DNA of 64,000 bases from Clostridioides sp. GTDB lineage: Bacteria; Bacillota; Clostridia; Peptostreptococcales; Peptostreptococcaceae. Positions 63,901 through 64,000 of the stretch are shown here, piece by piece. The translations under genes were made by a program, and so were the position numbers. Under the pieces are notes generated by a model that worked only from the letters and a program-made list of their open reading frames with translations, was not told where the DNA came from and ran no database searches. Positions within the stretch are counted from its first letter, which is position 1. Each line of letters opens with the position of its first letter. The stretch is taken from the NCBI GenBank assembly GCA_031261505.1, contig JAISJN010000006.1, positions 36,542 through 100,541 of the forward strand, in the 5' to 3' direction.

Positions 63901-64000
<100 letters not shown>

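Overview
The window looks like a chromosomal segment of a low-GC, anaerobic, spore-forming Firmicute, most likely Peptostreptococcaceae or a close clostridial relative. The reasons are spoVG, spmA and spmB, collagen-like and thioester-domain proteins that look like spore-surface proteins, a three-gene NADH-linked [FeFe]-hydrogenase, a flavodiiron/rubredoxin/NADH-reductase fusion, the anaerobic ribonucleotide reductase pair, frequent TTG/GTG starts with strong GGAGG sites, and T-box control of metG. The species assignment is inference.

Layout. 1-8.7 kb: spoVG, purR, murC, a membrane-anchored unknown, a very acidic Cys/His-repeat protein, rsmA and rnmV. 9-17 kb: pirin, tatD, T-box-controlled metG, a decayed archaeal-type aspS, and the flavodiiron fusion. 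17-31 kb: spmB/spmA, pncB, an Lrp regulator, a housekeeping operon (decarboxylase, tmk, holB, ricT, trmN6-like, rsmI), and trkH/trkA. 31-37 kb: hydrogenase operon, collagen-like gene, an Fe-S protein and a small coiled-coil gene. 37.7-38.5 kb: a wreck in which the start of an ECF sigma gene is joined to the end of an anti-sigma gene. 38.7-48.6 kb: a surface-adhesin island with two class B sortases and three cell-wall-anchored thioester-domain proteins, one with nine SpaA/Cna-B repeats. 48.7-56.5 kb: a duplicated metallophosphoesterase, ferredoxin, acetyltransferase, nrdG/nrdD with NrdR-like boxes, and an aminotransferase. 57-64 kb: a fourth thioester-domain protein without signal peptide but with a Pro/Cys-rich tail, a methyltransferase, a MacAB-type ABC exporter, a small membrane protein, and the 3' part of a 5S rRNA gene reading leftwards.

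The most unusual feature is a dispersed family of about 100-bp elements: a conserved left tip (TTAAATGATGATTCAACG-like), a first hairpin (TTTCAGTGGG...), a second hairpin (GAGATAAATG...CCCC) and a right tip (CTTGAGATAAA...). About a dozen complete, decayed or internally deleted copies occur. They resemble non-autonomous relatives of IS200/IS605 elements (two subterminal hairpins, no terminal inverted repeat). In four genes the stop codon lies in the right tip, so the element supplies both stop codon and terminator.

Genes that probably work together: the hydABC-like subunits; trkH with trkA; nrdD with nrdG; each sortase with its neighbouring adhesin(s); and the ABC permease, ATPase and membrane-fusion protein. 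Coordinates were read by eye; no homology search was run, and family assignments rest on recognised motifs and gene order.
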